Shown: positions 17,848-26,658 of the stretch, in pieces
Position numbering within the stretch: the stretch's first letter is position 1
How the letters are laid out: every line of letters begins with the position of its first letter
Origin: Mucilaginibacter rubeus
GTDB taxonomy: Bacteria; Bacteroidota; Bacteroidia; Sphingobacteriales; Sphingobacteriaceae
NCBI RefSeq assembly: GCF_003286415.2
Contig: NZ_CP043450.1
Span: 5,890,001 to 5,954,000 of the forward strand
DNA: 64,000 bases
Reading direction: 5' to 3'
Program-made: the position numbers and the translations under genes
Notes under the pieces: generated by a model
What the model was told of the DNA's origin: nothing
The model's input: the letters and a program-made list of their open reading frames with translations, nothing else
Databases searched by the model: none

Positions 17848-18597
17848 TTACGGAACCTTTACCTCTTTAACGTCGGTATAGTTGTAATAATTAAGACCAT
17901 AAGAGATCCTTGCACCTACACGTACAAAATAGCTCCTTTTACCTGGCAGCGCCCCGCCAAGCGTAGTAAGGCTAACCGTTTTTCCGATGGTATTATTTGC
18001 ATCGTTACCGCTCAATTTAGGCGTATAACGATTATCGTAGTTATTATTGCCAACGTAGTTGTTTGAGTTAATAAATACCGCAACGTCACTCACGTTTTGC
18101 TGAAAATTAGCATCGGCAGTACCACGGGTAATTTTAAAGCTGGTGGTGATGGTGCCATCGGCATTTAAAACAGGATCGCCTACCCATTCTATTCTTAAAA
18201 ACGGCTCAACCGAAAAATTCACGGTAGTTACGTCCTTAACGTCAACCGTCTGGCTTTTATCAACAATGGTTTTACCGGCATCGTCAACTTGTACCAATGG
18301 CACAAAAGCGCCCTCGGCCGAAATTACGTTTTTGCCGGCAAACAGTTTGGTGTTTTGATAAGTGCCATCCTGGTAAGAAGATATGTAGAATGGAGTAGGA
18401 TTAGCGCTCCAGCTTATCTCCAACAATTTGATACGGGTGCCTGAACCCTGCTCTGTTTGTAAACTTTTACCGGTACCGGCATCAGTTACAGTACCTTTTA
18501 AGGTAACATTAGGGGCGGCATAATTATCAACCTTTTTGCATGAGCTGCCTGCAGCAACCAATACACTTAATGCTATGCTATAAAATAGTTTTTTCAT
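17848..18597 (-). CDS. DUF3823 lipoprotein of the SusCD locus
   Basis: A 249-residue lipoprotein: hydrophobic leader, then lipobox AAGSSC with Cys20 as the acylated residue. After it come the carboxypeptidase-regulatory-like strand pattern LKGTVTDAGTGKSLQTEQG and a second beta domain. DUF3823 proteins usually sit just after SusD and are thought to be surface glycan-binding accessory proteins, like SusE/F. It is 13 bases from susD, so it is co-transcribed and probably translationally linked. Glycan specificity is unknown. Confidence 0.82.
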   Translation of the reverse strand: MKKLFYSIALSVLVAAGSSCKKVDNYAAPNVTLKGTVTDAGTGKSLQTEQGSGTRIKLLEISWSANPTPFYISSYQDGTYQNTKLFAGKNVISAEGAFVPLVQVDDAGKTIVDKSQTVDVKDVTTVNFSVEPFLRIEWVGDPVLNADGTITTSFKITRGTADANFQQNVSDVAVFINSNNYVGNNNYDNRYTPKLSGNDANNTIGKTVSLTTLGGALPGKRSYFVRVGARISYGLNYYNYTDVKEVKVP

Positions 18598-18610
18598 CTC
18601 TCTCTATAAA

Positions 18611-20521
18611 TTAATAACCCGGATTTTGAATTAAATTCTGGCTTTTCTGGATCTCGCCCTGCGGAATCTGCTCGTAGTACCAGCGCACATCAAATGTGTA
18701 ACGTGAATTACGCTCATCTAAACGGGCGTCAAAGAAGTACTTATTGTCATTAGCCGAATAGAAAGGCATCAGCGTACGGTAAATAGTGCTGTTTTGCTCT
18801 TTGTCTGCAACTCTCCAGCGGCGCATATCCCAGTATTGTTTGTTTTCAAAACCAAGCTCTTTTTTACGCTCTTTACGTACCACGTCGATGGTTACACCTG
18901 CAGTACCGGTTAAAAGATCGGCACCGGCGCGCTCACGGATCTGGTTGATCTGAGTAAACGCATCCTGAACATAGCTCTTATCAGATTGGCCAAGCGCGTT
19001 CAGCTCTACCGCAGCCTCAGCACGGTTAAGCAATACTTCGGCGTAACGTAACTCGATCCAGGTTTGATCAGAACGGTTTTCCAGTACTTCGGATGTCGGT
19101 TTGTCTGGTACAATGTACTTACGGATAGAGAAACCAGAAACAGAGTTGGTACCATCGCCTGTAAAATAACCACTTAAACCGGCAGGGTTCATGGTTGTAC
19201 CATTTGGCAATTTGTACGGGGTTTGACTGGCATTAGCAGATTGTACAATGTTATCTGTAGGATAGTGAGCAGTTGAACCTGCAGGCAACAACGGACTAAT
19301 GCCTCCTGCCGAAGAACCTGTATAAATACCCCTGCGGATTTCGATGCTTACACCTTTCATAATATCGCCCGGAAAAACCACGGTTGCCCTTAACCTTGGC
19401 TCGGCATTGGCAAACAGGTCCATGGTATTAGTGTACAAATCATATTTGCCACCGGTTGTAGTTTTAATAGTACCGTCAGCGTTTTTAGGGAGACCGTCAA
19501 ACATTTCCACAAAGTCAAGCGTTGGGTTAACTTCTGATGAGTAACCGTTAGCCCCCATTAACTGGCGTGGCACGTTATAGGCGTCATAGCCGTGTACCGA
19601 TTCAGGGTAGTGATACTGGCGTACAAATATGTTTTCGGGGCTTGAAGCATCAAAAAACATGTTTACGTAGTTTTGGTATTGCGCGTTTTTATCGCCGGCT
19701 GCCCATGCTTTTTTGTATAAGCTGTACTTACCGTCTACTAACACCGCTGCATCATAAGCTGCTTTAAAGTAGGTAACCGCTTTTGCTGCAGGAATACCGC
19801 AAAGCCTGTTGCCGCTGGCGTCAACCAACGAGATGTTATTATATTTAGCTACTGTACCTGCATAAAGCATCGCCCTTGATTTGAAACCGGCAGCCGCATA
19901 TTTATTTGCCCTGCCTGCCTGGTTAGTTTCAGGCAAATTGGTGAAAGCATAATCCAGGTCGGTGCCTATGAAATCATAGATCTTTTCTTCAGAGGTACGA
20001 GGGATCTTTAATTCCTCGATGCTTTGCTCTGGGTAGTTAAGCACTTTATCAACAAGTGGCACACCACCGTAACGTTTAACCAGGGCAAAGTAAGTAGCCG
20101 CACGCACAAACCGTGCTTCACCTAACCAGTTATTTACCTGATCAGGAGTAAAGTTGCTTGCATATTTAGGCAGGGTTTCAGCAAAGTAGTTGGCATCCCT
20201 GATAACCCTGTAGCAATCGCCCCAGGTTGAAAGACCTGTGTTTTCCTGCATTGATCCGTTCTGGTCGCGGCTTAAGGCCTCACCGGTAGTCGCACTGGTA
20301 GGGCTGATGATCCAGAACATATTTAAACCTCTTTCGGGCGAATACCTGAAATCTTCAATAGGCAATTCACTGTACAGGCGGGACATGTAGGCCTGAATTC
20401 CCGCAGCGGTCGAAAAAACGTCGGCATCTTTAACGATGCTTGGAGGCAGGGTATCCAGCTTTTTACATGCCGTTGTCCAGCAAAGTAAAAAAGCCAATAT
20501 CGTATATGTGTATTTTTTCAT
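18611..20521 (-). CDS. SusD/RagB-family surface glycan-binding lipoprotein
   Basis: A 636-residue lipoprotein with lipobox WTTAC (Cys19) and the usual SusD helices: an N-terminal region with IQAYMSRLYSELP, TPR-like helices including WLGEARFVRAATYFALVKRYGG, and a C-terminal segment with RKERKKELGFENKQYWDMRRW. SusD proteins form the lid on the SusC transporter and capture oligosaccharides at the cell surface. It lies 13 bases after susC and 13 before the DUF3823 gene. Confidence 0.95.
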   Translation of the reverse strand: MKKYTYTILAFLLCWTTACKKLDTLPPSIVKDADVFSTAAGIQAYMSRLYSELPIEDFRYSPERGLNMFWIISPTSATTGEALSRDQNGSMQENTGLSTWGDCYRVIRDANYFAETLPKYASNFTPDQVNNWLGEARFVRAATYFALVKRYGGVPLVDKVLNYPEQSIEELKIPRTSEEKIYDFIGTDLDYAFTNLPETNQAGRANKYAAAGFKSRAMLYAGTVAKYNNISLVDASGNRLCGIPAAKAVTYFKAAYDAAVLVDGKYSLYKKAWAAGDKNAQYQNYVNMFFDASSPENIFVRQYHYPESVHGYDAYNVPRQLMGANGYSSEVNPTLDFVEMFDGLPKNADGTIKTTTGGKYDLYTNTMDLFANAEPRLRATVVFPGDIMKGVSIEIRRGIYTGSSAGGISPLLPAGSTAHYPTDNIVQSANASQTPYKLPNGTTMNPAGLSGYFTGDGTNSVSGFSIRKYIVPDKPTSEVLENRSDQTWIELRYAEVLLNRAEAAVELNALGQSDKSYVQDAFTQINQIRERAGADLLTGTAGVTIDVVRKERKKELGFENKQYWDMRRWRVADKEQNSTIYRTLMPFYSANDNKYFFDARLDERNSRYTFDVRWYYEQIPQGEIQKSQNLIQNPGY

Positions 20522-20534
20522 GATCTGTTATTGA

Positions 20535-23500
20535 TTATAGTTTAACATTTACACCAATTGAATAAATCTTATCTAATGGGTATAAATAACCGTAGTTTGC
20601 TGATGGGTGCTCTGGGTCAAGATATTTCAAACCGGTAATGGTTAAAATGTTGTACCCGTTTACAAAGATCCTGGCACCTTTAATACCAATCTTTTTGGCG
20701 GCTCCTGCAGGAATGCTATAGCCAATCTCGGCAGATTTTAACCTCACGTAAGCCGCGCTGTGGATATTTGACAACGAGTTAGTGTTAGCAGTTGTACCTG
20801 TAAGTGCGAATGTGCCCGGAGTCCATACAGTATTCGGATCATAAGGATCTGCTTTCGGATCGGTTGGGTGGTACCTGTCCATAAACATTGAAAGCGCGCT
20901 GCCGCCACCCCACAACGGAATGTTCAATTGTTCGATGTATGATACATTGATACCTGTAGCGCCTTGCCATACGGTATTAAAGTCGAAACCTTTGTATGAA
21001 CCGCCCAGTGTTAAACCAAATGTGGTTGATGGCGTGCTGTAATTGTTGTTACTTACGTTTTGGGCAATTGGGTGCACGTCCTGGTCGTTGATTACACCGT
21101 CGCCATTCCAGTCCTGTAAAATATAGTCACCAACAACGGCGTTACGTGATACAAACTGCGGGCTGTTCAGGATCTGCTGATAGTTTTGGAACTGACCATC
21201 GGCTCCGTAACCCCAGAATATATTGTTATAACGGTTGTCGTTATTGTTATGCCAGTTAAGCTGTGAGTTGCCATAGGCAGAATGTATTTTGCTAATCCAC
21301 TTGGTGCGGGTATAACCGAATGTGCCTTTAACAATATAATTAAAGTCGCCGATATGGTAACGGTGGTTTAACTCGATGTCGAAACCTTGAGCGCGATCGC
21401 TGTTGAGGTTTTCCTGTGGTAAACCGGCACCTACTACACCCGGCAGGTTATCAGCACGGGTATCAAGCAAGCCGCTTCTGTCGCGCCTGAAAGCATCAAC
21501 AGTTAAACCTAACAAACCATTCCAGGCCTGTAAGTCGATACCGGCGTTATATGTTTTTGCAACATACCAGAAAATGTAAGGGTTGGCAATGCCACGGCTT
21601 TGTGCACCGTTAACAAATGTACCGTCAAATACCGAACCAGGAGGCAGGCGGTTGCTATCACCATTAGCAGGGTAGTTATAACCAGTAAGATACTGATAAG
21701 CATTAAGACCGGCATCATCACCCAGTTTGGCGTATGACAAACGGATCTTCAAGTCATCGATAAATGAAAGGGCTTTAGCATTTTTCCAGAAACCCTCTTG
21801 TGATACCCTCCAACCTGCAGACGCACCCGGGAAGAAGCCCCAACGTTTAAGCGGAGAGTTTTTTGAACTCGCATCATCCCTGAAGCTAAACTCAACCAGG
21901 TATTTTGACTTGTAATCGTAGTTTACACGACCAACAACTGACTTATTTACATAATCATAAGGCCATCCGCCGTCAACCGTAGCAGTCTGGTTTAAAGCGT
22001 TACCTGCCGATAGCTGATCTACAGGCAATGAAAGCTGACGCTGCGCGTTGAAGTTATCGCCTTTTTGTTCACCTTCTTCATAAAGCGCTAATGCCGTAAT
22101 GTTATGACCACCTTTAAATTGCTTAGCGTAGTTTAACGACAGCTGCATCAACGTGCTTGGTTTTTCATAAAACTGGCGGGTAAGCGACCCCGGAGTTTGA
22201 TTGGCTATAGCCTGATAGGTACTGCTGTTGGCATCATAGTTATACTGGTTGTATGAACGCTGATAGATCTTGTTACTTGAAAAATAATAATCATAGTTAT
22301 ACAAGCCTTTAGCGCTTAAACCCGGTACAAAAGGGACATTGTACGTTGCAGATACCGAAGATTGTAACCATTTGTTGGCAATTTGTTTGTAACCATCAAC
22401 ACTTGCATCGGCCATTGCAACAGGGTTTGAACCATCAACCTCGCCATTGTTCAAATATGCCGGGTTATTATTGGCATAGATGCTTTGAGTAGGTACCTGC
22501 CTCCAAAATGAACGGATAATCCACCAGGCATCCTGGTAAGGCTGATTTTTTTGCTCAATTGTACCGCTCAGGTTAACATCAACCGTAAGGTTTTTATTGA
22601 TTTTAGTGGTAAGGTTCGAGCGCAGGTTATATTTCTTGTAGTTAAGATCACCGCTTCTGAAAAAGCCATCCTGATCCGTAATACCCATACTCACAAAGTA
22701 GCTGCTGTTATCGGTACCACCTGTAGCGTTCAGGTTGTGCTGTTGTTGCGGCGCACTGTTAGCGAAAACAGGGCTATACCAATCAGTACTTTTCTTTGTG
22801 CCGTTTTTGTAAGCTGCAAAATCAGCATCGGTATATTTCACCTGTCCGCCGTTAACGTTGTGCAAGAGCTGCTCGTTAACAAGGGTCATGAAATCAACAG
22901 CGCCAACAGGTTTTGGCATATACGATGGGATCTGCCATCCGTAAGTACCAGAATAGTTAAGGTCAACCGCGCCTTTTTTACCTTTTTTGGTTGTTACGAT
23001 AACCACACCATTTGCAGCACGCACACCGTAGATGGCCGCCGAAGCGTCTTTCAGTACCGAAATACTTTCGATATCGTTTGGATCAAGACGGGTAATGTTA
23101 TCACGCGGGATCCCATCAATAACAACCAGCGGGTTACCAAAACCACGGATATCGAAAGCATTGCTGAATGAGCCCGGCTCAGATGTGTTTTGCGTGATAC
23201 GTACACCCGCAACTTTACCGGCAAGCATATTCAGCACGTTCTCGTTTTTGGTGGTCACGATCTCACTGTTGGTAACCGATGCAACCGAACCGGTAACGGT
23301 GGCTTTACGCTGGGTACCGTAACCTACCACTACCACCTCGTTCATGTTGGTAGCGTTTGGCTGCAGCTTAACGTTGATTGTTTTTTGGCTACCTACGTTT
23401 ACTTCCTGGGCAACGTAACCCAAAAAAGTAAATACCAGCGTTTGGCTTGGCTCGGCAGTAATGTTAAACTGTCCGTTAACATTAGTGGTTGTACCGTTGG

Positions 23501-23708
23501 GGGTGCCTTTGAGCTTAACGCTTACACCGGGCAGGGGCTGCCCATGCTCGTCATTTACTACACCGGTTATTTTGCTACCCTGAGCAAAAGCCGAAGTACA
23601 CATGGCTAAAAATAAAAGGGCGGTTATGCAGCATTGAAGCATCCCTTTAATTTTAGCACGATAACGGATGCGATGGCATCCATCATAATTGGTAAAATTT
23701 TCGTACAT
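20535..23708 (-). CDS. SusC/RagA-family TonB-dependent outer-membrane transporter
   Basis: The start MYENFTNYDG at 23708 is preferred; an in-frame start at 23762 adds 18 residues ahead of it. A long signal peptide ends CTSAFAQ. Then follow a carboxypeptidase-D-like domain (ITGVVNDEHGQPLPGVSV), the plug with VVVGYGTQRKATVTGSV, and the 22-stranded barrel ending in the C-terminal YSIGVNVKL. About 1057 residues, usual for SusC. It imports oligosaccharides with energy from TonB/ExbBD and works with the SusD encoded next. No regulator gene (hybrid sensor, ECF/anti-sigma) adjoins it, so control must come from elsewhere. Confidence 0.95.
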   Translation of the reverse strand: MYENFTNYDGCHRIRYRAKIKGMLQCCITALLFLAMCTSAFAQGSKITGVVNDEHGQPLPGVSVKLKGTPNGTTTNVNGQFNITAEPSQTLVFTFLGYVAQEVNVGSQKTINVKLQPNATNMNEVVVVGYGTQRKATVTGSVASVTNSEIVTTKNENVLNMLAGKVAGVRITQNTSEPGSFSNAFDIRGFGNPLVVIDGIPRDNITRLDPNDIESISVLKDASAAIYGVRAANGVVIVTTKKGKKGAVDLNYSGTYGWQIPSYMPKPVGAVDFMTLVNEQLLHNVNGGQVKYTDADFAAYKNGTKKSTDWYSPVFANSAPQQQHNLNATGGTDNSSYFVSMGITDQDGFFRSGDLNYKKYNLRSNLTTKINKNLTVDVNLSGTIEQKNQPYQDAWWIIRSFWRQVPTQSIYANNNPAYLNNGEVDGSNPVAMADASVDGYKQIANKWLQSSVSATYNVPFVPGLSAKGLYNYDYYFSSNKIYQRSYNQYNYDANSSTYQAIANQTPGSLTRQFYEKPSTLMQLSLNYAKQFKGGHNITALALYEEGEQKGDNFNAQRQLSLPVDQLSAGNALNQTATVDGGWPYDYVNKSVVGRVNYDYKSKYLVEFSFRDDASSKNSPLKRWGFFPGASAGWRVSQEGFWKNAKALSFIDDLKIRLSYAKLGDDAGLNAYQYLTGYNYPANGDSNRLPPGSVFDGTFVNGAQSRGIANPYIFWYVAKTYNAGIDLQAWNGLLGLTVDAFRRDRSGLLDTRADNLPGVVGAGLPQENLNSDRAQGFDIELNHRYHIGDFNYIVKGTFGYTRTKWISKIHSAYGNSQLNWHNNNDNRYNNIFWGYGADGQFQNYQQILNSPQFVSRNAVVGDYILQDWNGDGVINDQDVHPIAQNVSNNNYSTPSTTFGLTLGGSYKGFDFNTVWQGATGINVSYIEQLNIPLWGGGSALSMFMDRYHPTDPKADPYDPNTVWTPGTFALTGTTANTNSLSNIHSAAYVRLKSAEIGYSIPAGAAKKIGIKGARIFVNGYNILTITGLKYLDPEHPSANYGYLYPLDKIYSIGVNVKL

Positions 23709-23996
23709 AAATAATTGGTTAATGGGTTTATAACTCTTGCCAAAAAGGGAAGCAAAAACCATTAAACGGGGATGGTTAAACCCGCTTAATTTTTATCATG
23801 TTTTCCATTTGGCGGGACAATGATATAGCGGGTGGTATTAAAACAAGGGTTAAAAAAGGGGTTAATTCGGCTAAAATTTTATTAACCGTGCAAAAATTAA
23901 CCGCTTTTTTAAGCGGATAGAAGGATAATAACGAAAAACCGCCGCAGATTTAGCGATAGCGTAACCTGTGGTGGCTTTTAACGAGGTGTATAAAAA
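23709..23996. other. AT-rich upstream region of the SusC gene
   Basis: No gene seen. It should hold the promoter of the polysaccharide locus. A short hairpin, CCGCTT-TTTT-AAGCGG, lies at 23901-23916. No convincing -33 TTTG with -7 TANNTTTG pair was recognised on the minus strand. Confidence 0.35.
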
Positions 23997-24112
23997 CATG
24001 TCATTGCGAGGCACGAAGCAATCGCACGGAAGCATGACCGCCGCTCTGTATAGCGTGCGATTGCCACGTCGCGTCCACGCTCATTCCCGTTCTGCTCCTC
24101 GCAATGACATGA
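23997..24112. repeat. Family B palindromic repeat, copy 1
   Basis: The ends CATGTCATTGCGAGG and CTCGCAATGACATG are inverted copies. Inside, GCAATCGCAC and GTGCGATTGC form a second arm pair. At about 115 bp it is the longest copy in the window and carries an extra segment near its right end. It lies upstream of susC. Other copies are at 28779, 40724, 44831, 49226 and 56561. Confidence 0.8.
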
Positions 24113-24162
24113 TTTTTATCTGCTCAACAACTATTGGGTGGAACTATGTTTTAGTATTAAAT

Positions 24163-24201
24163 GCCGAAGGCCTGTTTTGCTGCGCAAAACAGGCCTTCGG
24201 C
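24163..24201. terminator. Perfect 18-bp hairpin downstream of the rlmI-like gene
   Basis: GCCGAAGGCCTGTTTTGC, a 3-base loop TGC, and its exact complement. On the minus strand it follows a small CCCCCTAAAGGGGG hairpin (24208-24221) after the methyltransferase stop codon. The T-run is short (ATTTAAT), so termination is likely but not textbook; a REP-like role is possible. Confidence 0.5.
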
Positions 24202-24230
24202 TAAAATTCCCCCTTTAGGGGGTTAGGGGG

Positions 24231-25418
24231 CTAAAACACCCGGCAAAGTAAACCTTTCAGGTACTCACCTTCAGGGAAGGAAGCACGTACCGGATGGTCT
24301 TCGGGTTGATGGAACTGGTAGATGAACTGAACCTGCTTACCGGCATCAAGCGCGGCCCAGGCAATAACCTGTTTAAAGGTTTCCATATCCATAGCACCAG
24401 AGCAGGAATAAGTAGCCAGCAAACCGCCCTCATTAAGCAGCAGCATCCCTAAACGGTTTAAATCTTTATAAGCCCGCGACGCCCGGGTGAGTGCCGAGCG
24501 CGATGGCGCGTATTTAGGCGGATCGAGTACGATAACATCAAACTTTTCGCCCTCATCCCTGAATTTACGCAACTGTACATTCACGTCGGATTTAATGGCT
24601 GTATGTTTGGTTGCATCCAATTTATTCAGTCTGATATTTTCCGCTAAAGTTTCAATGGCCAGGGCTGAGCTATCCACGCTGGTCACTGATGCCGCACCTT
24701 CTTTGAGGCTGTTCAGCGTAAAACCGCCGGTATAGCAAAAGCAATCCAGCACTTTTTTATCCTTCGCGTGCATGGCCAAAACGTGGCGGTTATCACGCTG
24801 ATCGCAATAGAAGCCTGACTTCTGACCTTCGGTGATATTGATGCCATAAACCACGTTGTTCTCCAAAACCTCTACCAGTTCGGGTGGAGGACTACCGGCA
24901 AGCACTTTATTCTCCGCTTCGGCCAAACCCTCGTGAGCACGGGAAGCATTATCGCTTTTATCAGAGATGCTTTCAGGGTTAAGCAGCCTTTTTAGTTCAT
25001 CTATAATAACAGGCATTACATTTTGAATACCTGAGGTAAGTACCTGTACTGCCAAATGGCCGGCATATTTATCAACAATAAGTCCCGGCAAATAATCAGA
25101 TTCGCTGAAGATAAGTCGGCAGGTATTGGTACCGTTAGCCAGGATACTATCACGACTTTTTACGGCAGTAGCTACTTTTTCACGGAACCAGGCTTCATTT
25201 ACCTGAACATCTTTGTTCCACTCCAACAGGCGTAACGTAACCCTCGACTGATCGTTATAAAAACCATAGGCCATAAATTCACCTTGCGTATTTATCAGGC
25301 GTACCACATCGCCATTGGCGGGCTTACCCTTTACTTTTTCAATCGCTCCTGAAAACACCCAGGGATGCCTTTGCAGCACGGCTTTTTCTTTACCCTTCTT
25401 TAATATCACGTCAATCAT
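24231..25418 (-). CDS. rlmI: Class I rRNA cytosine-C5 methyltransferase, RlmI-like
   Basis: Start MIDVILKKGKEKA at 25418 is chosen because the PUA domain begins there; upstream in-frame starts add residues with no homology. Residues 1-80 form a PUA RNA-binding domain with QRHPWVFSGAI. An RlmI-type central domain follows, then a Rossmann methyltransferase with SAM motif CFCYTGGFTLNSL and VLDPPKYAPSR as catalytic motif IV. It most likely methylates 23S rRNA using S-adenosylmethionine. One oddity is an internal Ser/Ala/Glu-rich insertion (SDNASRAHEGLAEAE) that looks like a loop. It is divergent from the DUF2911 gene. Confidence 0.85.
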   Translation of the reverse strand: MIDVILKKGKEKAVLQRHPWVFSGAIEKVKGKPANGDVVRLINTQGEFMAYGFYNDQSRVTLRLLEWNKDVQVNEAWFREKVATAVKSRDSILANGTNTCRLIFSESDYLPGLIVDKYAGHLAVQVLTSGIQNVMPVIIDELKRLLNPESISDKSDNASRAHEGLAEAENKVLAGSPPPELVEVLENNVVYGINITEGQKSGFYCDQRDNRHVLAMHAKDKKVLDCFCYTGGFTLNSLKEGAASVTSVDSSALAIETLAENIRLNKLDATKHTAIKSDVNVQLRKFRDEGEKFDVIVLDPPKYAPSRSALTRASRAYKDLNRLGMLLLNEGGLLATYSCSGAMDMETFKQVIAWAALDAGKQVQFIYQFHQPEDHPVRASFPEGEYLKGLLCRVF

Positions 25419-25583
25419 GGGTGCAAAGGTAATAAAGCGCTGGTAATTTTGGCCTTGTGGAAACGTTCCATCCATTTGTCGCGTATTTATGATGAGGCTT
25501 CTAAACCTTGAAAATATTTTTACGTCATACACAATAATATCCGCATTAAAACATTTGGTATCTTAGATTCGAAAACTATAATC

Positions 25584-26438
25584 ATGAAAAAAACTTACGT
25601 ACTCCTGTTCAGTATGCTGATAGCATGCTGTTGTTTCAGTTCAAAATCATACGCTCAGATTCCCCGCATACCTGAAGCAAGCTCAACCCAAACCATTATC
25701 CAGGATTTCGGATTAGGAAAAGTAACCGTTACTTACTCCCGTCCAAATGTTAAAGACCGCAAAATATTTGGCGGCATTATCCCTTACGGCGAAGTTTGGC
25801 GCACCGGAGCCAATGCTGCAACTGTAATCACCTTTAGCGAGAAAGTTATAATTGAAGGCAATCCCGTGCCCGCAGGTACTTATTCGTTATTTAGTATCCC
25901 TAATAAAAACGAGTGGACGATCATCCTTAATAAAACAGTAAAACAATGGGGTGCTTATAGCTACAAGCAAGACCAGGATTTTCTGCGTTTTACTGTAAAA
26001 CCTATCCGCGTAAGCGAAAAACGCGAAACCTTTACCATGGCCTTTGTTAATTCAACCACTAAATCAACCGACATGGTTTTGGTTTGGGACAAAACCGCGG
26101 CCTATATCCACATGGAAACCGACGATGATGCCAAGATCACAGCCAATATTGACGAGTTGATGAAAGGCGATCGTAAACCATATTATTTTAATGCCATCCA
26201 GTACTATTACGAAAACCATAAAGATGTTGATAAGGCATTAGGCTGGGTTTACGAAGCCGAAAAAATCGAGCCGAAAGGTCCGTGGTACAAACTATGGGAA
26301 TCGCGCTTATTATTACGTAAAGGCGATAAAGCCGGTGCCATTGCCGCTGCAGAAGCGGGCATAGCCTTAGCTAACGCCGATAAAGATGAAGAATACGCCC
26401 GTTTGAACCAGGAAGCGCTGGATCAGGCTAAGCAGTAA
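25584..26438 (+). CDS. DUF2911 domain protein, exported
   Basis: A 284-residue protein with a signal peptide ending KSYAQ. The DUF2911 domain covers about residues 28-170 and shows its usual motifs: QDFGLGKVTVTYSRPNVKGR-like, GGIIPYGEVWRTGANAAT and VPAGTYSLFSIP. The remaining 110 residues are helical and TPR-like (AIQYYYENHKDVDKALGWV). Function of DUF2911 is unknown; it is common in Bacteroidota as a periplasmic protein. It ends at a repeat and a strong bidirectional terminator. Confidence 0.85.
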   Translation: MKKTYVLLFSMLIACCCFSSKSYAQIPRIPEASSTQTIIQDFGLGKVTVTYSRPNVKDRKIFGGIIPYGEVWRTGANAATVITFSEKVIIEGNPVPAGTYSLFSIPNKNEWTIILNKTVKQWGAYSYKQDQDFLRFTVKPIRVSEKRETFTMAFVNSTTKSTDMVLVWDKTAAYIHMETDDDAKITANIDELMKGDRKPYYFNAIQYYYENHKDVDKALGWVYEAEKIEPKGPWYKLWESRLLLRKGDKAGAIAAAEAGIALANADKDEEYARLNQEALDQAKQ

Positions 26439-26452
26439 GGTGATTGGGGATG

Positions 26453-26568
26453 TGCGATTCCCCTCTTGAGAGGGGTGGAGGGGTGTGTTTCTGCGTTGAT
26501 AAGCCACTCGGATAACACACCCCTGCTAACGCTCTTGTCTTCGCTCCCCCTCTCAAGAGGGGATTTTA
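26453..26568. repeat. Family A palindromic repeat, copy 2
   Basis: It has the same ends as copy 1: GCGATTCCCCTCTTGAGAGG at the left and CCCCTCTCAAGAGGGG at the right, with GGGGTGTGTTT and AACACACCCC inside. It lies directly after the DUF2911 gene and before the terminator at 26598. Confidence 0.8.
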
Positions 26569-26597
26569 GGATCTTAGCTAAATACAATATAAGGAAC

Positions 26598-26652
26598 TCT
26601 TTTAGCAAAAAGGTGTCGTTTTATAATGAAACGACACCTTTTTGCTAAAAGA
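26598..26652. terminator. Bidirectional intrinsic terminator, 24-bp perfect stem
   Basis: The arms TCTTTTAGCAAAAAGGTGTC(GTTT) and the exact complement surround a 7-base loop. A-runs and T-runs within the stem give a terminator in either direction between the convergent DUF2911 and symporter genes. Confidence 0.85.
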
Positions 26653-26658
26653 ACCATT

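Noticed and set aside
22551..23171. 206-codon open frame antisense to susC
   Set aside because: It lies entirely within the well-supported SusC coding region; its translation has no recognisable domain and is explained by codon bias of the opposite strand.
26423..26648. Two 60-residue frames on opposite strands after the DUF2911 gene
   Set aside because: Both are translations of a family A repeat plus a terminator hairpin.
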